Below are positions 15,870-22,071 of a DNA stretch of 22,071 bases, piece after piece. How positions within the stretch are numbered: position 1 is the first letter of the stretch; each line of letters opens with the position of its first letter. Under the pieces are notes generated by a model, which saw nothing but the letters and a program-made list of their open reading frames with translations, made no database searches and had not been told where the DNA came from. Source of the stretch: an uncultured Ruminococcus sp. (lineage in GTDB: Bacteria; Bacillota; Clostridia; Oscillospirales; CAG-272); the NCBI GenBank assembly GCA_902783705.1, contig CACZSA010000255.1, positions 1 to 22,071 on the forward strand. Reading direction: 5' to 3'. The translations under genes and the position numbers were made by a program.

Positions 15870-18344
15870 TCACCGGACCTCAAGCTCCGCGATGCTGATG
15901 AATCCATGTTCGCCGCCCGCCGTGCCGATGAGCCGCACGCCCCGGCACTCCACGGGCTCCGCGAGCCGGAAGACGTAGGTGTCATACCCGTCCCCGAAGA
16001 GCGCGCGGGTATTCGAGACGGGATAGGCGGGCGTCGTCTCGCAGTCGCAGCGGACCCATTCGCTCCCCGTCCAGACCTCGAGTGCAGGCGCGCCGTCGCG
16101 GAACCATCCGCCGTCCCAGAAATGATTGCCTTCGGTGAACGATATTTCGCTGACCGTCCGCGGCGTTCGGTAGAGGTAACCGATGTAGGTCTCCTCGGGA
16201 CCCGAGCCTCCGTGGTAGGTGTCGTACTGCATGGGATCAGTCGCCGAGGCCGCCTTCGGCTTCACGCCGTCGCAGATCACGCGGATGTCCTTCGCGCCGC
16301 CGCCCGTCGGGGACGCAACGCTGCAGACGATGATCGGTCCCTCCGCGCTCTCCGCCGCCTCGCCGTGGATCTCCCGCACGACGGGCGAGATCTCGCCGAC
16401 GCTGATGAAGTACGCCGAGCCGCCCGGCTTTCCGGCGATACGCACGCCCCGGCACCGAACCGGCTCCGCGAAGGTGAATTCGTAGGTCTCAAACGACGGT
16501 CCCTGCTCGCCTTCGCTGTTCCCGGGGTATTCCCGGTCGATCGCGGCCTCGGCTCTTCTCCACACGCCGTCGTTGTAAATCTCGACGTACGGCTCGCCGT
16601 CGAACCAGCCGCCGTCCCAGAAGTGCTTGCCCTCGGTGAAGCGCACGCCGTCGAGGGTCGCGTCGGCGTCAAAGGTCACCCCGGCGAAGATGAAGGTCTT
16701 CTTCGCGCCGCCGTCGTAGGTGTCGTATTGAAGCGCGGAATCGGAATTGCCCTTCTCCGGGATCACGCCGTCCCGCATGATCTCCGGGTCCGCGCTGCCG
16801 CCGCCCTTCGGGCTCATGACGGTGCAGACCGCGCGGCCCGGCAGGACGGACGAATCCCGGACGGACACCGTCCTCGACAGCGTCAGCTCGCTCCCGGACG
16901 CGCCGCGGACCAGGCAGGTCACGGTGTACTCTCCGGGCTCGGCGTAGGTATAGACGATCGGCTGCGCGTCGCAGACAAAGCCGTCCCCCATGTCGACGCG
17001 GACAGAATCGAGCGCCTCGCCGAATTCAAAGACGGAGAGCTTCACGGAAACGCTCCGGTTCGCGCCGCCCGTCACCTCGAGGGCTCCGGAGATGCCGTCG
17101 GGCCACTGTTCATACGGGACCTGAACCGTCTCCTTATCCCGCGGGATCCTCCACTCGCCCTCCTCGCAGACCGCGCCGGAGGAGAGGAGCAGGTCCCGCG
17201 TCTGACCGAGCGCCAGCTCCATCACGTCGCGGAAGGTGTAGTCGGTGTTCGAGAATTTCCGACCGTCCCAGTCGAGTTCCTTCGTATAAATGTCATCGAT
17301 GCCGGACGCCCCGGTCCAGTTGCCGAGGATCGACGCCGCGCTCGACGGGTTGCAGTCGCTGTCCTGTCCGCAGCGCGTGGAGATCCGGACCGTCTCGGCG
17401 AGATCCCCGTCCCCGTACAGGAGGCCGATCACCACATACCCGGAGTTGAGCTTCGCGTCGATGTTGAGGTCCCCCGCGCATTCCGGGCACTTGTCGTCCC
17501 CCGCCCAGCGGTCCTCGAGCATGCGCCAGTTCTCCTGCCATGTGTCGCCGCGGTTGTAGGAGTCGATCACGTCCTCGATCAGCGCGCGGAATTTCGTATT
17601 CTCCGGGATCACCGCGAGGCCGTCTTCCACGATCTCCATGACGGAGGACGCGCGGTAGGCCGCCGCATGCATCGCCGCGATGAACACCCCGCCGTACACG
17701 CCGTCGCCGTAGTTCATGATGTGCCCGATCTCAAAGGAGCGTTCAGCGACCGCGTTGACGAGCGCGGGATACATCATGCCGAGGAAGTCGCATTCGATCT
17801 GCCAGTCGATGTCGTCCGCGTGGACGTTATAGGCATAGCTCCCGGAATCCGGCGGCAAAAGGCCGTTCTGGAGGTTTTTCCTCCCCTGCATGTTCGCATG
17901 CCAGAGCGGGAAGGCGGCGTCACGGAATTTCTCCGCCATTTTCTCCACATCGCAGAGCACGCCGTGCTCCGCCATCGCGTCCATGAGCGGGATCTCGACG
18001 TAGAGGTCGTCCTGCCCGAACGCGTCGTTGATGAGCGAGGAGCGCCACACGGGCATCTCCTCCTCCGGGATGATCCGGCGGCAGTAGCGGAACTCCGTCG
18101 GCGCGCCCCACGTGACCCCAATCATCGAGCCGATCCAGCCCCCGAGGATGCGGTCGCGCAGATCCTCGTCGGAGATGGTCCAGACATCGTCCCGATCCTT
18201 GTCCTCCGGAGCGGGGGATTCCGTCTGCAACAAGCCCGTTTCCGCGGGCGTCGGATCGGCGGGATCCGGGCTGTTCCTCTCACAGGAGAGCGCGGCAAGA
18301 GCCGGAAGAAGGACGGCGAGGGCAAGCGAGAGCAGGCGTTTCAT
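15870..18344 (-). CDS. Secreted DraG-fold lipoprotein with PKD-like segment and two FWDGGW modules
   Basis: An 824-residue, first-in-operon protein. The N-terminus is a signal peptide with a weak lipobox (ALSC, Cys21), then a Pro/Asp-rich linker. Residues about 57-395 resemble an ADP-ribosylglycohydrolase: GGWIGSMIGVTWGAPTEF (68-85), an acidic motif HADDIDWQ (175-182), NYGDGVYGGVFIAAM (211-225) and GQDSDCNPSSAASILG (326-341) as the second metal motif. A CPEC pair at 286-289 is unusual. Residues about 425-497 look PKD-like (VDMGDGFV, EPGEYTVTCLV). Modules C (503-655) and D (671-824) match the modules of the surface protein at 10999-12381. The start at 18344 has AAAGG seven bases upstream; ATGs at 18359 and 18371 lack spacing for a ribosome site. 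It may process or bind a glycoside outside the cell (inference). Confidence 0.82.
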   Translation of the reverse strand: MKRLLSLALAVLLPALAALSCERNSPDPADPTPAETGLLQTESPAPEDKDRDDVWTISDEDLRDRILGGWIGSMIGVTWGAPTEFRYCRRIIPEEEMPVWRSSLINDAFGQDDLYVEIPLMDAMAEHGVLCDVEKMAEKFRDAAFPLWHANMQGRKNLQNGLLPPDSGSYAYNVHADDIDWQIECDFLGMMYPALVNAVAERSFEIGHIMNYGDGVYGGVFIAAMHAAAYRASSVMEIVEDGLAVIPENTKFRALIEDVIDSYNRGDTWQENWRMLEDRWAGDDKCPECAGDLNIDAKLNSGYVVIGLLYGDGDLAETVRISTRCGQDSDCNPSSAASILGNWTGASGIDDIYTKELDWDGRKFSNTDYTFRDVMELALGQTRDLLLSSGAVCEEGEWRIPRDKETVQVPYEQWPDGISGALEVTGGANRSVSVKLSVFEFGEALDSVRVDMGDGFVCDAQPIVYTYAEPGEYTVTCLVRGASGSELTLSRTVSVRDSSVLPGRAVCTVMSPKGGGSADPEIMRDGVIPEKGNSDSALQYDTYDGGAKKTFIFAGVTFDADATLDGVRFTEGKHFWDGGWFDGEPYVEIYNDGVWRRAEAAIDREYPGNSEGEQGPSFETYEFTFAEPVRCRGVRIAGKPGGSAYFISVGEISPVVREIHGEAAESAEGPIIVCSVASPTGGGAKDIRVICDGVKPKAASATDPMQYDTYHGGSGPEETYIGYLYRTPRTVSEISFTEGNHFWDGGWFRDGAPALEVWTGSEWVRCDCETTPAYPVSNTRALFGDGYDTYVFRLAEPVECRGVRLIGTAGGEHGFISIAELEVR

Positions 18345-18390
18345 GAGAAGACCTTTCATTTGATCGGACATACTCCGGGTTTATAGTTTT

Positions 18391-18419
18391 ATTATAAATT
18401 GCGCCGGGGTGGAAGTCCA
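18391..18419 (-). promoter_or_regulatory. Promoter of the ADP-ribosylglycohydrolase cluster
   Basis: On the minus strand TGGACT (18414-18419), 17 bases, then TATAAT (18391-18396). Transcription would start near 18384, about 40 bases before the ATG at 18344. No other strong promoter was seen down to 9858, so it may drive all six genes. Confidence 0.68.
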
Positions 18420-18421
18420 CC
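18408..18421. promoter_or_regulatory. Inverted repeat over the -35 box, candidate operator
   Basis: GGTGGAAGTCCACC is a perfect inverted repeat (GGTGGA and TCCACC around two central bases). It covers the -35 element of the cluster promoter and lies within the 273-base divergent region shared with the AraC genes. A protein bound here would compete with RNA polymerase. AraC proteins more often bind direct repeats, so the binder may be another regulator. The rest of the gap (18422-18556) is AT-rich with no recognised gene. Confidence 0.4.
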
Positions 18422-18556
18422 GAAAAAGAACGCTATAACGTGCAAAAAACACTCTGACGAAAGGGCGAAATTTCACTGATTCGTGCAGGATGAATAGTTT
18501 ATTTGCCGATTCCTTATCCAATAATCACAAATTCGAATCGAAGGCCGTGTTTCCTC

Positions 18557-18585
18557 TTGATTGTTTTTGAAGAAAAGGGTATAAT
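18557..18585 (+). promoter_or_regulatory. Promoter for the two AraC regulators and the GH32 gene
   Basis: TTGATT (18557-18562), a 17-base spacer and TATAAT (18580-18585). The first AraC ATG follows 32 bases later, with GGAGGG in between. It is divergent from the glycohydrolase-cluster promoter. Confidence 0.78.
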
Positions 18586-18617
18586 GAATCATACCATTCT
18601 TCCGCCGGAGGGATCCC

Positions 18618-19460
18618 ATGGAGCAGAATACCCTTGCCGATTATTCGGAATATCTGGAGAGCGTCGTTTATTTTCCGATCGATTACGACGAAAACTATCC
18701 CGTCTATTTCTTTGAATACACGCAGCGCACGTTCAATCACAAGAAGCTGCACTATCACAACGGCTTTGAGATCGGCGTCTGCCTCGAGGGCGAGGGGATC
18801 TTCCTCGTGAAGAACAAGGTCTACCCGTTCCGCAAGGGCTGCGTGACCTTCATCGCCTCCTCCCAGCCGCACATCGCGCAGAGCCCGAACGACTTCCCCT
18901 CCCGCTGGAAATACCTGACGATCGACTGGGAGAAGCTCTTCGGGCAGAAGGAGATCCCGGTCAGCCGGAACGTGATCTGGAACGAGGAGATGGCCCAGCT
19001 CGTGGAGCTCATTTACGCGGAGGCCGAGCGGCACGACGAATCGAGCGTCGCCGTCATCACGCATCTGCTCAACGCGCTCGTCCTCAAATTTCTGCGCTGC
19101 GAGGGGGAGGCGGAGCTGGAGGAGACGCCCGCCGCGAAGGTCATCGATCCGAAGATCTACGCGTCGATCAAGTACATCGTCAACCACTACGGCGAGCGCA
19201 TGACGGTGAAGGACCTCGCCGCGCAGAGCAATTACAGCGTCAACTACTTCCGCAAGCTCTTCACCGAACAGACGGGCGCGACGCCGCTCAACTACATCAC
19301 GAACATCCGCCTGCGCATGGCGGCGATCCTGCTCCGCTCCTCGGACCGCACGATCGTCGACGTCGCGGAGTCCTGCGGCTTCAATTCGCTCTCGTCCTTC
19401 AACCGCTGCTTCCGGGACAGCTACGGGACCACTCCGGCGCAGTGGAGAAAACAGTGGTAA
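18618..19460 (+). CDS. AraC family transcriptional regulator (first of two)
   Basis: A 280-residue cytoplasmic regulator. Residues about 35-120 resemble the cupin-type ligand-sensing domain (KKLHYHNGFEIGVCLEGEG, FRKGCVTFIASSQPH). Residues about 180-280 hold two helix-turn-helix motifs: MTVKDLAAQSNYSVNYFRKL for the first and TIVDVAESCGFNSLSSFNRC for the second, ending YGTTPAQWRKQW. Such proteins usually sense a sugar and activate nearby genes. It starts after GGAGGG and its own promoter. The second AraC gene lies 37 bases downstream on the same transcript. Its divergent position next to the six-gene cluster makes that cluster and the GH32 gene the likely targets, which is inference. Confidence 0.9.
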   Translation: MEQNTLADYSEYLESVVYFPIDYDENYPVYFFEYTQRTFNHKKLHYHNGFEIGVCLEGEGIFLVKNKVYPFRKGCVTFIASSQPHIAQSPNDFPSRWKYLTIDWEKLFGQKEIPVSRNVIWNEEMAQLVELIYAEAERHDESSVAVITHLLNALVLKFLRCEGEAELEETPAAKVIDPKIYASIKYIVNHYGERMTVKDLAAQSNYSVNYFRKLFTEQTGATPLNYITNIRLRMAAILLRSSDRTIVDVAESCGFNSLSSFNRCFRDSYGTTPAQWRKQW

Positions 19461-19497
19461 ACATCCGTCACAGGCATCACGATCGGGGGGATCCGTT

Positions 19498-20304
19498 ATG
19501 ATTTGTCTGCCCGCCAAGCCGGGATACCAGAAAATCGATATCAAAACCTACGTCAAGGCGCGGAGCTGCTACTATCTCTCCGTCAACGAGGAGATGCTCT
19601 ACGCCCGGCGCTTTCTCGAATACAGCGAGATCCTGTACGTCCTCGGCGGCGAGGTCCACCTCACCGTGGGGGAGACGGCGTATACGATCGGCGCGGGCGA
19701 GCTGCTCGTCATCCCGAATTACCGCACGGTTGTCGGGTTCCGGCAGTCGTCCGGCAAGACCTCCTTCTGCACGGCGGAGTTCACCTGCTCCGACGAGATG
19801 ACCGAGGGGATCTCGGAGCGCGTGATCTCCGTCAAGGAGGACGGCTTCTTCATCAACAAGCTCTTCACGCGCCTCTCGGAGACGATGATGGAATCCTCCG
19901 GGAACCAGAACTACGAGGGGGACGCGATCCTGCTCTCCCTGCTCTATACGATCCGCCGCAACGCCGAAATCGACGACCGGAGCAATTTCTCGCTCATGGT
20001 CTCCGTCATGGAGTACATCAACGGCAATATCGGCACCATGCTGACCGTCGACGACATCGCGGCGCATTTCGGCTACAACAAGGACTATCTGGCCCGGAAT
20101 TTCCGCGCGCGCTACGGCATCACCGTCCGCAAATATGTGAACGACCGCAAGATCAGCATGGCGAAGCGGCTTCTCGCGACGACGGACGTCTCGGTGCAGA
20201 AGATCGGGGAATCGATCGGCTTCCCGGAGACGGAGCTGTTCGAGAAATACTTCCGCTATCACGAAAAGGTGACGCCGCAGCGGTTCCGGAAGATGCACAG
20301 GTAA
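19498..20304 (+). CDS. AraC family transcriptional regulator (second of two)
   Basis: A 268-residue regulator only distantly like its neighbour. The N-terminal cupin-like domain includes EILYVLGGEVHLTVGETAY and GAGELLVIPNYRTVV (residues about 40-80). The C-terminal helix-turn-helix pair is MLTVDDIAAHFGYNKDYLAR and VSVQKIGESIGFPETELFEK, ending KVTPQRFRKM. The start has a GGGGGGA ribosome site. The stop at 20304 is followed after ten bases by the GH32 start, so regulator and hydrolase are tightly linked. It likely senses the fructoside or related sugar handled by the GH32 enzyme, but the effector is not visible in the sequence. Confidence 0.9.
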   Translation: MICLPAKPGYQKIDIKTYVKARSCYYLSVNEEMLYARRFLEYSEILYVLGGEVHLTVGETAYTIGAGELLVIPNYRTVVGFRQSSGKTSFCTAEFTCSDEMTEGISERVISVKEDGFFINKLFTRLSETMMESSGNQNYEGDAILLSLLYTIRRNAEIDDRSNFSLMVSVMEYINGNIGTMLTVDDIAAHFGYNKDYLARNFRARYGITVRKYVNDRKISMAKRLLATTDVSVQKIGESIGFPETELFEKYFRYHEKVTPQRFRKMHR

Positions 20305-20314
20305 GGGGGAACGC

Positions 20315-21949
20315 ATGAAAATGACCGTCAGCGGGCGATACCTCGTCATCCCCGTCAACACCAACGTGAGCGACAAGACCCTCCTCTTCACGGATGAGAA
20401 CGGGTCCCCCGCGCTCTCCCTCACCGCCCCCGTGGAAGCTCTGCATCCGAAGTATTACAGCTATATCGACGTCGAGCGGTTCCGCGGACAGACCTTCACC
20501 GTCACGCTCACCCCGGAGGCGCGGCTGAGCTTTTCCTTTGCCGAAGCGCTCCCCGGCAGCGATCCGGCGAGCAGTCAGCGGCCGTTCATCCACTACACCG
20601 CCTGCCGGGGATGGCTGAGCGATCCGAACGGGCTGTTCTTCTACGGCGGGACGTATCACCTCTTCTATCAGTTCAATCCGGCCTCGCCGCTCTGGGGCAC
20701 GATGCATTGGGGCCACGCCGTCTCGGACGATCTCATCCGGTGGCGTGAGCTTCCGCCCGCGCTCTTCCCGGACGAGGAGGGCGACGTCTTTTCCGGCAGC
20801 GCGTACGTCGACACGGAAAACGCGAGCGGCCTGCGTCAGTCCCCGGACGATCCGCCGCCGATCCTGCTCTTCTACACCGCAGCGGGCGGCGTCTCTCCCC
20901 TGTCCGCGGGAAAGCGGTTCACGCAGTGCCTCGCCGTCTCGACGGACGCCGGGATGACCTTCCGCAAGTCGCCCCTCTCCCCGGTTCTCGGGCACATCCG
21001 CGCGGACAACCGCGACCCGAAGGTCACCTACGCCGCGGAGCTCGGCAGGTACGTCATGGCGCTCTATATGGAGGAGAGCGAATACGCCCTCTTCACCTCG
21101 CAGAATCTCCTGCACTGGGAGCCCTTCCAGACGCTGAACCTCCCGGAGGACTCCGAATGCCCCGATTTTTATCCCCTCCTCGGCGAGGGCGGCGAGCGTC
21201 TCTGGGTCCTCTCCGGCGGGCAGGATCACTACACCGTCGGGCGCCTCACCCCGGACGGCTTCGTCCCGCGTCAGAGCGTCCGTCCGTACCACTACGGAAA
21301 CCGATGCAGCTACGCCGGACAGACGTTTTCCTTCCCCGACACGCGGGAATGCGGCGGCCTCTATCCCCGGCGGATCCGCGTCACCTACGACAAGATGCAC
21401 ATGCCGGACTCGCCCTTCGAAAACCAGATCGGGATCGCGACGGAGATGTCCCTCGTGCGTTCCGGGGAGATCTACCGCCTGCGCGCGCAGCCCGTCCGGG
21501 AGCTTGAGAAATACTGGACCCGGACCGAGGAGCACGAGGACGTGCAGATCGAGGCGGGCGGCTGCTTCACGGTCCCGCTCGGGATGCGGGCGTATGATAT
21601 CCGGCTCCGGTCGGATTTCGCGGACGGGGAGTTCGAGATCCAGGTCTTCGGCGTCCTGCTCCGCGTGTCCCCGGCCCGGAACCGCCTGCTCGTTGAGACC
21701 GCCGCGGGGACCAACGACATGCCGATCTCCTACGACAGCCGGACGGTCGATCTCCGGCTTCTCATCGACGTCGCCGGGATCGAGCTCTTCGCGGACGACG
21801 GCCTCGTGTATTCCACGGCGGAGGTGACGGCGGATTTCGGAATGTCCTATCTCCGCGTTTTCTCGGACTCCGGCGCGGTGATCCGCCGCCTGACGGTCCG
21901 GGAGTGCGCGGCGGTGTACGGATACCCGATGCCCGAAGACGGGGTGTGA
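20315..21949 (+). CDS. Glycoside hydrolase family 32 (beta-fructosidase type)
   Basis: A 544-residue fructosidase-like enzyme. An N-terminal beta-rich domain (residues 1-85) precedes the five-bladed propeller. The family motifs are intact: WLSDPNG (100-106) with nucleophile Asp103, YQFNP, FSGSA, NRDPK (232-236) with the transition-state Asp234, and ECPDFYPL with acid/base Glu281. A C-terminal beta-sandwich ends near RLTVRECAAVYG. Family members hydrolyse sucrose, inulin or levan from the non-reducing end. There is no signal peptide, so it should act in the cytoplasm on imported fructosides such as sucrose or short fructans; exact specificity is not readable. The start follows AAGGGGGA, ten bases after the second AraC gene, and a terminator overlaps its stop codon. 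Confidence 0.92.
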   Translation: MKMTVSGRYLVIPVNTNVSDKTLLFTDENGSPALSLTAPVEALHPKYYSYIDVERFRGQTFTVTLTPEARLSFSFAEALPGSDPASSQRPFIHYTACRGWLSDPNGLFFYGGTYHLFYQFNPASPLWGTMHWGHAVSDDLIRWRELPPALFPDEEGDVFSGSAYVDTENASGLRQSPDDPPPILLFYTAAGGVSPLSAGKRFTQCLAVSTDAGMTFRKSPLSPVLGHIRADNRDPKVTYAAELGRYVMALYMEESEYALFTSQNLLHWEPFQTLNLPEDSECPDFYPLLGEGGERLWVLSGGQDHYTVGRLTPDGFVPRQSVRPYHYGNRCSYAGQTFSFPDTRECGGLYPRRIRVTYDKMHMPDSPFENQIGIATEMSLVRSGEIYRLRAQPVRELEKYWTRTEEHEDVQIEAGGCFTVPLGMRAYDIRLRSDFADGEFEIQVFGVLLRVSPARNRLLVETAAGTNDMPISYDSRTVDLRLLIDVAGIELFADDGLVYSTAEVTADFGMSYLRVFSDSGAVIRRLTVRECAAVYGYPMPEDGV

Positions 21950-21970
21950 ATCCTCCCGTCCGCATTTTTT
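21938..21970 (+). terminator. Rho-independent terminator after the GH32 gene
   Basis: GACGGG (21938-21943) pairs with CCCGTC (21955-21960) across an 11-base loop that contains the GH32 stop codon; a T6 run follows at 21965-21970. The stem is short but GC-rich. The last 100 bases of the window hold no gene or RNA I can recognise. Confidence 0.55.
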
Positions 21971-22071
21971 ACACAACTCATATCTAGCCGCTTCCGAAAC
22001 TCCCGCTGAAAAGCGAAGGGCAAAACAGAACTGCATCATCTCGACCGAGGAGCAGGCTCCAAGAAAAAAAG

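Noticed and set aside
15906..18386. Long open frame on the plus strand opposite the exported DraG-fold lipoprotein
   Set aside because: Arg/Asp/Val-rich low-quality translation with no domain, signal or ribosome site. It mirrors a real gene in G+C-rich DNA.
20153..22039. Minus-strand open frame of over 600 codons opposite the GH32 gene
   Set aside because: The plus strand has intact GH32 catalytic motifs; the antisense translation is compositionally biased and has no recognisable domain.
1..22071. CRISPR arrays, tRNA or rRNA genes, insertion sequences, prophage genes
   Set aside because: No regularly spaced repeats, cloverleaf-like sequence, transposase or integrase motifs were seen on either strand.

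Overview
The window reads as chromosomal DNA from a G+C-rich member of the Bacillota, most likely an uncultured gut- or rumen-type Clostridia. The basis is strong AAGGAGG-type ribosome sites, sigma-A-like promoters with 17-base spacers, lipoproteins with classical lipoboxes, an LPXTG-like (SPNTFD) surface anchor, family 1 solute-binding lipoproteins and AraC-controlled sugar genes. No mobile element, CRISPR array, tRNA or rRNA is visible. The organism assignment is inference.

Left part (1-6167). A minus-strand iolJ-iolC-iolA segment for late steps of myo-inositol breakdown leaves the window at base 1. Its promoter is strong (TTGACA, 17 bases, TATACT). A divergent alpha/beta hydrolase follows on the plus strand. 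Then come minus-strand housekeeping-type genes: a YoaP-like GNAT acetyltransferase, a metallo-beta-lactamase-fold hydrolase, a DUF402 protein, and a small multi-pass membrane protein that appears broken by one extra base in a C5/G5 run.

Middle part (6294-9756). A solute-binding lipoprotein with no visible permease sits on the plus strand. It ends at a terminator shared with a convergent two-gene unit: an aldo/keto reductase with two 4Fe-4S motifs and a cyclophilin-like lipoprotein.

Right part (9813-21970). This is the most interesting region. A minus-strand run of six genes encodes three divergent ADP-ribosylglycohydrolase (DraG-fold) paralogues, a pyridoxamine-phosphate-oxidase-like protein, a second solute-binding lipoprotein and a probably sortase-anchored surface protein. 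One glycohydrolase is a large lipoprotein that also carries a PKD-like segment and two beta-sandwich-like modules. The same roughly 150-residue module, marked by an FWDGGW/Y motif, occurs twice more in the anchored protein, giving four copies. The divergent plus-strand unit encodes two AraC-family regulators and a family 32 glycoside hydrolase.

Taken together, the right part looks like a surface-to-cytoplasm utilisation locus. Module-bearing surface proteins and a secreted DraG-fold enzyme would bind or process a ligand, a binding lipoprotein would hand it to a transporter encoded elsewhere, and cytoplasmic DraG-fold enzymes would complete the cleavage. The substrate cannot be read from the sequence.
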